A stretch of DNA of 64,000 nt from Actinomycetales bacterium (GCA_016125355.1 WGLX01000025.1:1-64000), one strand, 5' to 3'. Counted from the stretch's first letter, positions 16,894-25,933 are shown. Translations and numbers: made by a program. Notes: generated by a model not told the origin, from the sequence alone.

Positions 16894-19320
16894 ATGGCGG
16901 AGGAGACCAGAACGGCGGAGCATCCGGCATCTCGACGCACGCGCACGGCACGACGCGGCGTCTGGCTGGCCATCGCCGTGGCTGTCGGCTGGCTGCTGAT
17001 CGGCGGGGCCGTGGGCCCGCTCAGCGGCAAGCTGTCCGAGGTCCAGACGAACGACAATGCCTCCTTCCTGCCCGCCAACGCCGAATCGACCCTGGTGGCC
17101 GACGAGGTCGCCGCCTTCGCGGAGCAGCAGTCCTTCCCCGCCCTGGTGGTCGTGACCCGCCCCGACGGCGCAGCGCTGACCCCTCAGGACCTCGCGACGG
17201 CGAAGTCGTTCGCCGATCAGATCCCGACGCTCACCGTGGACCGCGACGGCACGGTGGCTGACTTCCTCGACCCCTCGCCGATCGTCCCGATCCCGTCGGC
17301 TGACGGCAAGGCAGCGCTCATCGCCGTGCCGCTCAATGCCGACCTCGCGCAGAACCGGACGTCGGACGGGGAGCTGTCGCTCAGCGCCGTCACCCAGGCG
17401 ATACGGGACGCCGCCGCGGAGTATCCCGACCTGCAGATCAACGTCACCGGCCCGGTCGGCATCCTCAGCGACCTCATCTCCGTCTTCGGAGCCATCGACA
17501 CCACGCTGCTCGGCGCCACCGCCCTGATCGTGGCGATCATCCTGATCTTCGTCTACCGCAGCCCGTTCCTCTGGCTGATCCCGCTCGTGAGCGCCGGCAT
17601 GGCCCTGTCGGTCGCCAGCGCCATCGTGTACATCCTCGCCAAGAACGAGATCCTCGTCCTCAACGGCCAGAGCCAGGGCATCCTGACCGTGCTCGTCTTC
17701 GGCGCGGCGACGGACTACGCCTTGTTGATGGTGGCCAGATACCGCGAGGAGCTGCACAACCACACGCTCCACACGGACGCGATGAAGGCAGCATGGCGGG
17801 GCACCGTCGAGCCGATTCTGGCCAGTGCCGGCACCGTCATCATCGGCCTGCTCTGCCTCCTCCTGAGCGAGCTCAACTCCAACCGCTCACTCGGACCGGT
17901 GGGTGCGGCGGGCATCTTCGGCGCCCTCATCGTCATCCTGACCTTCCTCCCTGCCCTGCTCGTGATCCCCAGCGTGGTGCTGCCGATCTTCGCCTTCCTG
18001 ATCCCCACGGTGATCGGCCTCGGGCTCAGCCTCGTCACGGACGTCTCCGTCGGACCGTTCGCGGCGTTCGGGGGGCTGCTCGCTGTCGTGACCATCGTCG
18101 CCTGGGTGGTCTTCGGCATCATGCGCATCCGCCGTCCGGAGTGGGGGCCGTTCTCCCGGACGAAGTTCCCGCCCGGTCGGTGGGCCTTCTGGCCCAAGGT
18201 CCCGCGGGAGGGTGAGCAGGACGAGCGCCTCTCGGGTCTGTGGTCGCGCCTTGCGGGCAGCATCGGGCGCCGGCCGCGCGGGACCTGGGTGGTCACCGCC
18301 CTCGTCATGCTGATCCTCGCGGGCTTCAGCCTCACCCTGAAGGCCGACGGCATCACGACGACGGAGGCTTTCGTCGAGCGCACTGACTCGGTGATCGGAC
18401 AGGAGCAGTTGGCAGACCACTTCCCCGGGGGCCTCGGCACCCCCGCGATCATCGTCGCCAACGAGGGCAGCCTCGACGCGGTCAAGACGGCGGCCGAGAA
18501 CACCCCCGGCATCGCCAGCGTCTCGGTCTACACGGGCATCCCGGCGGGCGTGCCGGGGTCGGACCAGGCGCCCCCCAAGATCGTCAACGGGCGGGTACAG
18601 CTGCAGGCGACGCTGGCCGACGCGGCCGACAGCCCGCAGGCGATCGACGCCGTGCAGGCCCTGCGCGACAACGTGCACGCCGTCAGCGGAGCGGACGCGC
18701 TGGTCGGGGGGCAGACCGCGTCGCAGCTCGACGTCGACATCGCCTCCTTGCACGACCGCAACCTGATCATCCCGGTGGTCCTCGTGGTGGTCTTCCTCGT
18801 GCTGATCCTGCTCCTGCGATCCATCGCGGCGCCGGCGCTGCTCATGGGGACCGTCGTGCTGTCCTTCTTCGCGACCCTGGGCGTGTGTGCGATCTTTTTC
18901 AACCACGTGTTCGGTTTCGCCGGAGCGGACACGTCCTTCCCGCTGTTCGCCTTCGTGTTCCTTGTGGCCTTGGGCGTGGACTACAACATCTTCCTGATGA
19001 CGCGCGTGCGCGAGGAGTCCATCAAGATCGGCACCCGACCCGGCATCCTCAAGGGCCTCACCGTGACCGGTGGGGTGATCACGAGCGCGGGCATCGTTCT
19101 CGCGGCTACGTTCCTTGTCCTCGGCGTGCTGCCGCTCGTCTTCCTGCGCGAGATCGGCTTCGCGGTCGCCGTCGGTGTCCTGATCGACACCTTCATCATC
19201 CGGTCGACCCTCGTTCCCGCTCTGTCCTACGACATCGGAAAGAAGGTCTGGTGGCCGAGCCGGCTCGCCAAGGCCGAGCCGGCGGCGGAGCCCGAGCGCG
19301 AGCCGGCGGCCGCGGGCTGA
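16894..19320 (+). CDS. MMPL family (RND superfamily) transporter
   Basis: An 808-residue transporter with the MMPL duplicated layout: one helix (about 20-40), a large extracytoplasmic domain, a block of helices (about 195-420), a second single helix near 475, another extracytoplasmic domain and a final helix block to about 780. TVLVFGAATDYALLMVARYREEL and VALGVDYNIFLMTRVREES hold the membrane Asp-Tyr pairs thought to carry protons. MMPL proteins export lipids, siderophores or drugs in actinobacteria. ATG 16894 is preferred over the upstream GTG 16858 because CAGGCT ends exactly six bases before it. Confidence 0.92.
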   Translation: MAEETRTAEHPASRRTRTARRGVWLAIAVAVGWLLIGGAVGPLSGKLSEVQTNDNASFLPANAESTLVADEVAAFAEQQSFPALVVVTRPDGAALTPQDLATAKSFADQIPTLTVDRDGTVADFLDPSPIVPIPSADGKAALIAVPLNADLAQNRTSDGELSLSAVTQAIRDAAAEYPDLQINVTGPVGILSDLISVFGAIDTTLLGATALIVAIILIFVYRSPFLWLIPLVSAGMALSVASAIVYILAKNEILVLNGQSQGILTVLVFGAATDYALLMVARYREELHNHTLHTDAMKAAWRGTVEPILASAGTVIIGLLCLLLSELNSNRSLGPVGAAGIFGALIVILTFLPALLVIPSVVLPIFAFLIPTVIGLGLSLVTDVSVGPFAAFGGLLAVVTIVAWVVFGIMRIRRPEWGPFSRTKFPPGRWAFWPKVPREGEQDERLSGLWSRLAGSIGRRPRGTWVVTALVMLILAGFSLTLKADGITTTEAFVERTDSVIGQEQLADHFPGGLGTPAIIVANEGSLDAVKTAAENTPGIASVSVYTGIPAGVPGSDQAPPKIVNGRVQLQATLADAADSPQAIDAVQALRDNVHAVSGADALVGGQTASQLDVDIASLHDRNLIIPVVLVVVFLVLILLLRSIAAPALLMGTVVLSFFATLGVCAIFFNHVFGFAGADTSFPLFAFVFLVALGVDYNIFLMTRVREESIKIGTRPGILKGLTVTGGVITSAGIVLAATFLVLGVLPLVFLREIGFAVAVGVLIDTFIIRSTLVPALSYDIGKKVWWPSRLAKAEPAAEPEREPAAAG

Positions 19321-19324
19321 CGCC

Positions 19325-19993
19325 TCAGGCGGTCTGACCGCTGCCCGTGCCTCCCGTGCTTCCCGACTGGTCGGACGGCGGCGGCGCGAAGATCGCGTCC
19401 ACCCGTTCGCGCAGCTGGAACAGCGGGATCACCGGGACGGCCCGCTTGACCGCCATCTCGGCATCCTGGAACGTCCCGTTCACCTGGTCCTGCGGTCGCG
19501 CGAACTCCGCTCCGTCCTCGGACGCCCGAGCGAGGTAGTCCTGCCACGCCTGGTTGTGCGCCAGGTAGGCCTGCTGGGCGCGCTGGATGTCCTTGTGCCA
19601 GATGGCCCACCGCACCGCGCCGACCTGCTCGCCTGCCGCGGCAATCTGCTCTCGACCCTGAGCGGCAGCCGCCATGAGGGCGACGCTCAGGGAGTCCTGA
19701 TCCTCGGGGCTGAGCGGGAGACGGTCGCCGTAGGCGGCCGCGATGCCCTGCACGTTGTCCTGCACCTCGGTCATCGCCGCCTCGGACTTCTCGATCGCGG
19801 TCACGAGGTTGTTCATCTCGATGTTGCGCGCGATGGAGTCCGCCGCAATGGCCCCGATGAACCCCACGAAGAGCACGAAGGCCAGCGCACCGAGGAGGGC
19901 GGGCAGCCATCGCCGCAGCCACGACCTCGTGTCGGGATCGTTGTCCGGATTCATCGCACCGGCATCGAGGTACTCCATGGGGACCTGGGTCAC
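19325..19993 (-). CDS. Hypothetical single-pass membrane protein with helical exterior
   Basis: A 222-residue protein with no family that I recognise. A hydrophobic helix at about residues 30-53 (ALLGALAFVLFVGFIGAIAA) is followed by a long, Ala/Gln/Glu-rich region predicted helical, possibly coiled coil, to about residue 195. The last 25 residues are Gly/Ser/Pro rich. The start is uncertain: GTG 19993 is used because GACAAT ends six bases before it, while ATG 19978 and ATG 19954 are alternatives. The gene converges on the MMPL transporter with four bases between them. It may belong to the cell envelope, but the sequence gives no direct function. Confidence 0.6.
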   Translation of the reverse strand: MTQVPMEYLDAGAMNPDNDPDTRSWLRRWLPALLGALAFVLFVGFIGAIAADSIARNIEMNNLVTAIEKSEAAMTEVQDNVQGIAAAYGDRLPLSPEDQDSLSVALMAAAAQGREQIAAAGEQVGAVRWAIWHKDIQRAQQAYLAHNQAWQDYLARASEDGAEFARPQDQVNGTFQDAEMAVKRAVPVIPLFQLRERVDAIFAPPPSDQSGSTGGTGSGQTA

Positions 19994-20028
19994 CCGCACA
20001 TTGTCACCCACGATCCGCCCGACGCCGA

Positions 20029-20826
20029 TCAGGCCACCTGGATGGACCGCTTGGCGAGCCCGAACCAGTAGCCGTCGATGACCGTCTGCGGCGGTGCAGC
20101 CGGATCGGCGGCCATCCCCAGGGTCACGAACAGCGGCACGAAGTGCTCCACGGACGGGTGCGCGTAGGGCATGCCCGGAGCACGGTTCGCATAGGAGGCG
20201 AGGGTGTCCACGTCCCCAGCGTCGATGGCCTCGGCCGCCCAGAGGTCGAAGTCGACGCTCCATCCCGGCGGGCGGGCCGCGGGGCTCCAATCCCTCAGGT
20301 ACGGGAGCCCGTGAGTCAGGAATCCGGAGCCGATGACGAGCACGCCCTGCTCGCGTAGGGGGCGCAGGCGCGCGCCGAGGTCCAGGAGGCGCTGCGGATC
20401 GTGGGTGGGGAGGGAGAGCTGGAGGACGGGGACGTCGCCCTCCGGGTACATCACCGTGAGCGGCACCCATGCCCCGTGGTCGAGGCCGCGGCTGCTGTGC
20501 TGGTGGAGCGGGTCCGAATCGGCGAACACCGATGCGACGAGTCGGGCGAGCTCCGTGGCGTCCGGCGTCGGGTAGGTCATCCGGAAGTACTTGGGGTCGA
20601 ATCCCCCGAAGTCGTAGATCAACGGGGTGCCGGGTGCGCTTGCGGAGATCGCGGCCGGCGCGCTCTCCCAGTGCGCCGAGACGATCAGGATGCCGCGTGG
20701 GCGGGGCAGGCCGGCGGTCCAGGTGCGCAGCTGCTGAGTCCACAGCACGTCGTCGAGCAGCGGCGGGGCACCATGGCCGATGTAGAGCGCGGGCATCGGT
20801 CCCGCCTCCGGCGTCCAGTCCATCAC
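20029..20826 (-). CDS. DODA-type extradiol ring-opening dioxygenase (YgiD-like)
   Basis: A 265-residue protein of the LigB/DODA family, which opens catechol-type rings such as 4,5-DOPA using a non-haem metal. YIGHGAPPLL near the N-terminus, IVSAHWES, GLDHGAWVPLTVMYP and GSGFLTHGLPYLRD are the conserved blocks holding the metal and catalytic histidines. GTG 20826, followed directly by an ATG, fits the promoter found just upstream: the -10 CATACT ends six bases before it and a consensus TTGACA lies 17 bases further. The physiological substrate is unknown. It is divergent from the TmsA-like gene. Confidence 0.88.
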   Translation of the reverse strand: MMDWTPEAGPMPALYIGHGAPPLLDDVLWTQQLRTWTAGLPRPRGILIVSAHWESAPAAISASAPGTPLIYDFGGFDPKYFRMTYPTPDATELARLVASVFADSDPLHQHSSRGLDHGAWVPLTVMYPEGDVPVLQLSLPTHDPQRLLDLGARLRPLREQGVLVIGSGFLTHGLPYLRDWSPAARPPGWSVDFDLWAAEAIDAGDVDTLASYANRAPGMPYAHPSVEHFVPLFVTLGMAADPAAPPQTVIDGYWFGLAKRSIQVA

Positions 20827-20832
20827 CCCATG

Positions 20833-20868
20833 AGTATGCGCTCATATAGTTGAACTGTCAATTAATTG
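20833..20868 (-). promoter_or_regulatory. Promoter of the dioxygenase gene with overlapping palindromes
   Basis: Read on the minus strand, TTGACA (20856-20861) is a perfect -35 box and CATACT (20833-20838) the -10, separated by 17 bases; transcription would start at the GTG. TTGA-N4-TCAA (20850-20861) and the perfect palindrome CAATTAATTG (20859-20868) overlap the -35 in an unusually A+T-rich patch. This is a likely operator for an unidentified repressor. Confidence 0.6.
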
Positions 20869-20921
20869 TCCCGTCCCGGTCCCTCGGACGGGGCCGCCCT
20901 CGAGGACTAGCCTGTTCCCTC

Positions 20922-22328
20922 GTGACATCCGTGGTACCCGAGGCCGACTGGCAGGCGCGCTACCGGATGCTGCGCGAGGCCCTGCTCGAGCAGTACCGGT
21001 CGATCCCGGTCGGCTCGCCCATCCGGCTGGCCAAGCGCACCTCGAACCTGTTCCGCCCGCGCAGCGAGGTCAGCGCCCCCGGCCTCGATGTCGCCGCGTT
21101 CGATGGCGTCCACGTCGACCCGGAGACCCGCACGGCCGGGGTGCTGGGCATGACGACCTACGAGCACCTGGTGGACGCGACGCTTCCCTACGGCCTGATG
21201 CCCATGTGCGTGCCGCAGCTGCGCACCATCACGCTCGGCGGAGCCGTCACCGGACTCGGCATCGAGTCGGCGTCGTTCCGGAATGGGACACCCCACGAGT
21301 CCGTGCTGGAGATGGACATCCTCACCGGTGCAGGCGAGATCCTCACCGTCAGTGGCGCGCCCGATGATCCGCGCCGGGACCTGTTCTACGGCTTCCCCAA
21401 CTCGTACGGCTCCCTCGGCTATGCACTCCGCCTGCGGATCGAGCTCGAGCCGACGCGGCCCTATGTCCTCCTCCGCCACGTGCGCTTCAACACAGCTGCG
21501 ACCATGACGGCGGCCCTCACGCAGATCGCCGCGTCACGTGAGTACGAGGGGCGCCGCGTCGACTTCCTCGACGGGACGGTGTTCGCCGCCGACGAGCAGT
21601 ACCTGACCGTCGGGACCATGGTCGACCAGCCGCCGCCCGGGATGAGCCCGAGCGACTACACCGGGATGGGCATCTACTACCGGTCCATCCAGCAGCGCAC
21701 CCTCGACGTCCTGACCATCCACGACTACCTGTGGCGATGGGACACCGACTGGTTCTGGTGCTCCCGCGCGTTCGGTGCGCAGAAGCCCGCGGTTCGACGC
21801 TTCTGGCCGAAGTCGAAGCTGCGCAGTGACGTGTACTGGAAGCTCGTCGCCATCGAGCGTCGGCACGACCTGTCCAACCGGGTGGCGGCGCGGCGCGGCC
21901 GCCCGGTGCGCGAGGCCGTCGTCCAGGACATCGAGGTCCCCGCGGACCGTCTGGCCGAGTTCCTCGACTTCTTCCATGCCGAGGTGGGCATCGAGCCGGT
22001 CTGGGTGTGCCCGCTCAAGCAGCGGGACCCCTCGGTCCGCTGGCCGCTGTACGAGTTCGACCCCGACGTCCTCTACGTCAACGTCGGCTTCTGGTCGACC
22101 GTCGCACTGCCCGAGGGCGTGGACCCGGCCGAGGGCCGCGTCAACCGCCGCATCGAGGAGGTCGTCACCAAGCTCGACGGCCGGAAGTCCCTGTACTCGA
22201 CCGCCTTCTACGACCGGGACACCTTCTGGTCGATCTACGGCGGGGACGAGTACGCCCAGCTCAAGCAGTCCTACGATCCTGAGGAACGACTGAGGGATCT
22301 CTACGCGAAGGTGGTGGAGCGGCAGTGA
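20922..22328 (+). CDS. tmsA: TmsA-like FAD-binding oxidoreductase (10-methylene fatty acyl reductase)
   Basis: A 468-residue FAD-linked oxidoreductase related to delta-24-sterol reductase. The FAD domain shows HVDPETRTAGVLGMTTYEHL and the TLGGAVTGLGIESASFRNG loop. In TmsA/BfaB systems this enzyme reduces 10-methylene-stearoyl lipids to 10-methyl-stearoyl (tuberculostearoyl) chains with NADPH. The immediate partner is a CFA-type methyltransferase, which starts inside the stop codon of this gene (GTGA), exactly the published tmsA-tmsB pairing. GTG 20922 was chosen from the TAGCCT box (20908-20913), eight bases away, and from the natural N-terminus after it. The family is clear; the function rests on the operon. 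Confidence 0.82.
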   Translation: MTSVVPEADWQARYRMLREALLEQYRSIPVGSPIRLAKRTSNLFRPRSEVSAPGLDVAAFDGVHVDPETRTAGVLGMTTYEHLVDATLPYGLMPMCVPQLRTITLGGAVTGLGIESASFRNGTPHESVLEMDILTGAGEILTVSGAPDDPRRDLFYGFPNSYGSLGYALRLRIELEPTRPYVLLRHVRFNTAATMTAALTQIAASREYEGRRVDFLDGTVFAADEQYLTVGTMVDQPPPGMSPSDYTGMGIYYRSIQQRTLDVLTIHDYLWRWDTDWFWCSRAFGAQKPAVRRFWPKSKLRSDVYWKLVAIERRHDLSNRVAARRGRPVREAVVQDIEVPADRLAEFLDFFHAEVGIEPVWVCPLKQRDPSVRWPLYEFDPDVLYVNVGFWSTVALPEGVDPAEGRVNRRIEEVVTKLDGRKSLYSTAFYDRDTFWSIYGGDEYAQLKQSYDPEERLRDLYAKVVERQ

Positions 22329-23587
22329 AGCTCGCGGATGCATTCTCGATGATCGTGCCCCCGGAGAGGGGGGTCGGATTCCGCGCGTTCGACGGTTCAT
22401 CCGCCGGGCCTCAGGATGGCGACGTCGTCATGGATGTCCGCAGCCCACGTGCCGTGGAGTACCTGGCGACCTCGCCCAACCAACTGGGCCTCGCTCGAGC
22501 ATACGTGGCCGGCGACCTTGAGATCGTCGGCGACGCCTACACGGCGCTGTCGAAGTTGTACCCGCTCCCGCTGGATCACCTGTCCTGGCGCGACAAGTTC
22601 GAGCTCGCGAAGGCCTTCGCCCCCTTCGCGCTCAAGCGTCCGCCGATCCCCCCGCAGGAGCGTCGGCTGGGCGGGCGTCGTCATTCGAAGAACCGTGACG
22701 CCGAGGCCATCCACCACCACTACGACGTGAGCAACCGCTTCTACTCCTGGGTGCTCGGGCCCTCGATGGCGTACACGTGCGCCGTGTTCCCCGACTGGGA
22801 TGCGTCGTTGGAGACCGCGCAGGAGGAGAAGTTCGACCTCGTGTGCCGCAAGCTCGGCCTGCAGCCCGGGATGCGGCTGCTCGACGTCGGCTGCGGTTGG
22901 GGCGGCATGGTCATGCACGCGGTCAAGAACTACGGCGTGACGGCCATCGGCGTGACCCTCTCCGAGCAGCAGGCGCAGTGGGGCCAGGAGACCATCGAGG
23001 CTGCGGGCCTCGGCAGCGTGGCGCAGATCCGGTTCAGCGACTACCGCGACGTGCCGGAATCGGGCTTCGACGCGATCTCGTCGATCGGCCTCACCGAGCA
23101 CATCGGGCGGGCGAACTACCCGTCGTACTTCTCCTTCCTGTACGGCAAGCTCCGCCCCGAGGGCCGAATGCTCAACCACACCATCACCCGCCCGAACGAC
23201 GGCTGGCAGACGCACTTCCGCAAGTCGTTCATCAACCGCTACGTGTTCCCGGACGGGGAGCTGTCGGGACCGTCACAGGTGATGACGGCGATGAACACCG
23301 CCGGCTTCGAGATCCGGCATGAGGAGAACCTCCGCGAGCACTATGCGATGACCCTCAAGTTCTGGTGCGAGAACCTCGAGTCGCACTGGGACGAGGCGGT
23401 CGCCGAGGCCGGTATCGGCACGGCGCGGGTATGGCGCCTGTACATGGCGGCATCGCGGCTCGGGTTCGAGATCAATCAGATCCAGCTGCATCAGATGCTC
23501 GGGGTGAAGCTGGGACCGGGCGGGGAGAGCGGGATGCCGGCGCGGCCGGGGTTCGACCGAGCACCGGCGTCAGCCGGGCTCGGATAG
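22325..23587 (+). CDS. tmsB: TmsB-like SAM-dependent fatty acyl methyltransferase (CFA synthase family)
   Basis: A 420-residue methyltransferase of the cyclopropane-fatty-acid synthase family. The SAM motif is LLDVGCGWGGMVMHAV and the family block IHHHYDVSNRFYSWVLGPSM precedes it. SSIGLTEHIGRANYPSYF and KSFINRYVFPDGEL are further conserved segments. Next to a TmsA-like reductase it should add a methylene at C10 of membrane oleoyl chains, giving 10-methylene-stearoyl for reduction. It is translationally coupled to the reductase by a GTGA overlap. A third gene, tmsC, found in some operons, is not seen here. A palindromic element begins 18 bases after the stop. Confidence 0.85.
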   Translation: MKLADAFSMIVPPERGVGFRAFDGSSAGPQDGDVVMDVRSPRAVEYLATSPNQLGLARAYVAGDLEIVGDAYTALSKLYPLPLDHLSWRDKFELAKAFAPFALKRPPIPPQERRLGGRRHSKNRDAEAIHHHYDVSNRFYSWVLGPSMAYTCAVFPDWDASLETAQEEKFDLVCRKLGLQPGMRLLDVGCGWGGMVMHAVKNYGVTAIGVTLSEQQAQWGQETIEAAGLGSVAQIRFSDYRDVPESGFDAISSIGLTEHIGRANYPSYFSFLYGKLRPEGRMLNHTITRPNDGWQTHFRKSFINRYVFPDGELSGPSQVMTAMNTAGFEIRHEENLREHYAMTLKFWCENLESHWDEAVAEAGIGTARVWRLYMAASRLGFEINQIQLHQMLGVKLGPGGESGMPARPGFDRAPASAGLG

Positions 23588-23604
23588 GCACGAGCACCGG
23601 CCCT

Positions 23605-23811
23605 CCCTCCCACGAGTTGAACCGCTTCCCGGTGCAATTCTGAAGAATTGCACCGGTTTCGCGGTCAGACTGCCGATTCGAACCGCTTCGGCTCGCGCAC
23701 GCCGCGCTCCTGGTCCAGCGCCCCTCGAGCGGTTCAATTCCGCAGAAAACCGCTGATCCCGGCTCAATCTGCAGATTTGAGCCGGGATCAGCGGTTCAAC
23801 TCGTGGGAGGG
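23605..23811. repeat. Nested palindromic element, copy A
   Basis: A 207-bp element bounded by a perfect 22-bp inverted repeat (23605-23626 with 23790-23811). The left half holds a 13-bp hairpin with a two-base loop (23629-23656). The right half holds a stem of about 24 bp with one bulged base (23748-23797). GAACCGC or its complement recurs four times. The element fills the gap between the convergent methyltransferase and DtxR genes. Its first 24 bases of repeat core match copy B at 47905, while the centre differs. No open frame of note lies inside. Confidence 0.85.
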
Positions 23812-23823
23812 CGTCCCGCGCCG

Positions 23824-24510
23824 CTAGCTGGTCTCGACGAGCACGTGGAGGGCCACCTCGTCGGCCAGCTCGGCGTACTCACCGCCGCTGCCGACGGTCA
23901 CCCCGCCCGCGGAACGGTGCACCTTGACCGCCGCACCCGGCATGGCACCAACCCGGTGCATGACGGTCATCGCCGCCGCATCCTCCTGCAGCGGCTCGGC
24001 GATCCGCCGGATCACCACCCGTCGCACCTCGTCGACGGCCGCCTCGTTGAGGCTGACGAGGGATCCCTCGTCCGCCGCATCGCGCGTGGCGGGCCCGAGC
24101 TCGTCGAGGCCCGGGATCGGGTTGCCGTACGGCGACGCCGTCGGATTACCGAGGAGTTCCAGGAGACGGCGCTCCACGGACTCGCTCATCACGTGCTCCC
24201 AGCGGCAGGCCTCCGCGTGCACTTCCTCCCACGGCATCTGCAGCACATCGACCAGAAGGCATTCCGCCAGCCGGTGCTTGCGCATGACCCGCGTCGCGGC
24301 GGCCCGGCCGAGAGGGGTCAGCTCCAGGTGCCGGTCTTCGGAGACGACCACGAGGCCGTCGCGCTCCATGCGCGCCACCGTCTGCGACACCGTCGGCCCG
24401 CTCTGGCTGAGTCGCTCGGCAATCCGCGCCCGCATGGGGACGATGCCCTCCTCCTCGAGCTCGAAGATGGTGCGGAGGTACATCTCCGTGGTGTCGATGA
24501 GGTCGCTCAC
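23824..24510 (-). CDS. DtxR/IdeR-family metal-dependent transcriptional regulator
   Basis: A 228-residue repressor with the full three-domain layout: an N-terminal winged helix (residues 1-73, LSQSGPTVSQTVARMERDGL), a dimerisation and metal domain (about 74-140) and a C-terminal SH3-like domain. Metal ligands are recognisable in RKHRLAE, EVHAEACRWEHVMSE and near the start (ETMYL-type TTEMYL). Such proteins sense Fe(II) or Mn(II) and repress uptake or siderophore genes. The start is a GTG behind AAGGAG. It is divergent from the photolyase gene. The spacer carries several GCCTA/ACCTA-like half-sites but no clean 19-bp iron box, so autoregulation is only a possibility. Confidence 0.92.
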   Translation of the reverse strand: MSDLIDTTEMYLRTIFELEEEGIVPMRARIAERLSQSGPTVSQTVARMERDGLVVVSEDRHLELTPLGRAAATRVMRKHRLAECLLVDVLQMPWEEVHAEACRWEHVMSESVERRLLELLGNPTASPYGNPIPGLDELGPATRDAADEGSLVSLNEAAVDEVRRVVIRRIAEPLQEDAAAMTVMHRVGAMPGAAVKVHRSAGGVTVGSGGEYAELADEVALHVLVETS

Positions 24511-24577
24511 GAAGACTCCTTCGCTGGTCGCCCACGTTCGGTTTGCCTACCCTCAACCTACTGCCTAGCCTGCCCAC

Positions 24578-25933
24578 GTGCCGACCGTGATGTGGTTCCG
24601 CCGGGATCTCCGGCTCGGTGACAACCCCGCCCTCCTGGCCGCCATCGAGGAGGCCGGCTCCGGGGACGACCCTCGCGTCGTGCCGCTCTTCGTCGTCGAC
24701 CCGGTCCTCTGGCAGGCGTCCGGCCCCGTGCGCAAGGCCTACCTCGTCGACGCGCTGCGGTCGCTTGACGACAGCCTCGGGGGCCAGATCCTCATCCAGC
24801 ACGGGGATCCGGTCGACGTGGTGCCGGCTATCGCCCGCGCGAGCGGCGCGACGAGCGTTCACGTCGCCGCCGACTTCGGGCCGTACGGACGCCGACGCGA
24901 TGACGCCGTGGAGGCGGCCCTCCGCGTTCCGCTGGTCCGCACCGGCTCGCCCTACGCCGTCGCGCCCGGTCGCGTGACCAAGGACGACGGCACCCCCTTC
25001 CGCGTGTTCACCCCGTTCTGGAAGGCGTGGACACGCCATGGCTGGCGGGGGCCCGCGGGCGCACCACCCACCGACGTCGAGTGGTGGATGCCTGTCGAGT
25101 GCGACGGCTTCCCGGACCGACCGGACCTCGGCGACCTCGAGCTGCCGGCGGCCGGGGAGCAGGCGGCGCGGGCCCGCTGGGCCGCCTTCCGCGACCAGCG
25201 GCTCGCCGCCTACCCCGAATCGCGCAACCGCCCTGACCTGCCGGGCACCAGCGTGATGAGCCACCACCTTCGGTGGGGCGAGATCCATCCGCGCACGATG
25301 CTGGCCGAGCTCGGCCAGCAGGACGAGGTCTTCGCGAAGGAGCTGTGCTGGCGGGAGTTCTACGCCGACGTGCTCGCCACGGCGCCGAAGAGCGCCCATT
25401 CCTCCCTGGACCAGCGATACGACGACGACATGCGCTGGACCGAGGGGGCGACGGCCCGGGCCATGCTGGCCACCTGGGCCGAGGGCCGAACCGGCTACCC
25501 GTTCGTCGACGCCGGCATGCGCCAGCTGCGCGCCGAGGGCTGGATGCACAACCGGGTCCGGATGGTCGTCGCGAGCTTCCTGGTCAAGGACCTGCACCTG
25601 CCGTGGCAGCTCGGCGCTCGCGAGTTCATGCACTGGCTGCGGGACGGCGACCTGGCCAGCAACGTGCACGGCTGGCAGTGGACGGCCGGATGCGGGACCG
25701 ACGCGGCGCCGTTCTACCGGGTCTTCAACCCGATCCTCCAAGGCCAGAAGTTCGATCCGGATGGGGAGTACGTGCGGCGCTACGTCCCCGAGCTGCGCCA
25801 CCTCCCGGGCGCGGCCGTCCACGAGCCCTGGAACGACCCCGCCGGCTACCGGCACGGCTACCCGCAACGGGTCGTCGACCACGCCGTGGAGCGCGGGGTG
25901 GCACTCGCCGACTTCGAGGCCATCAAGAGATGA
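24578..25933 (+). CDS. phr: Deoxyribodipyrimidine photo-lyase (CPD photolyase)
   Basis: A 451-residue flavoprotein that splits UV-induced cyclobutane pyrimidine dimers using blue light. VMWFRRDLRLGDNPAL opens the antenna domain. The C-terminal FAD domain has the typical run: GRTGYPFVDAGMRQL, WMHNRVRMVVASFLVKDL, and GDLASNVHGWQWTAGCGTD followed by PFYRVFNP, including the tryptophans of the electron-transfer chain. GTG 24578 is set by TAGCCT (24566-24571), which ends six bases before it. The stop overlaps the start of the HAD gene (ATGA). Confidence 0.93.
   Translation: MPTVMWFRRDLRLGDNPALLAAIEEAGSGDDPRVVPLFVVDPVLWQASGPVRKAYLVDALRSLDDSLGGQILIQHGDPVDVVPAIARASGATSVHVAADFGPYGRRRDDAVEAALRVPLVRTGSPYAVAPGRVTKDDGTPFRVFTPFWKAWTRHGWRGPAGAPPTDVEWWMPVECDGFPDRPDLGDLELPAAGEQAARARWAAFRDQRLAAYPESRNRPDLPGTSVMSHHLRWGEIHPRTMLAELGQQDEVFAKELCWREFYADVLATAPKSAHSSLDQRYDDDMRWTEGATARAMLATWAEGRTGYPFVDAGMRQLRAEGWMHNRVRMVVASFLVKDLHLPWQLGAREFMHWLRDGDLASNVHGWQWTAGCGTDAAPFYRVFNPILQGQKFDPDGEYVRRYVPELRHLPGAAVHEPWNDPAGYRHGYPQRVVDHAVERGVALADFEAIKR

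Noticed and set aside
23605-23811. A simple rho-independent terminator between the convergent genes
   Set aside because: The stem is far too long and nested, has no T-tract, and a related copy occurs between two genes on the same strand.
23588-23823. The palindromic repeat as a CRISPR array
   Set aside because: The repeats are inverted, not direct, with no regular spacers and no cas genes.
24511-24577. A classical 19-bp iron box for IdeR/DtxR
   Set aside because: Half-sites resembling GCCTA occur, but no palindrome close to the consensus can be written.
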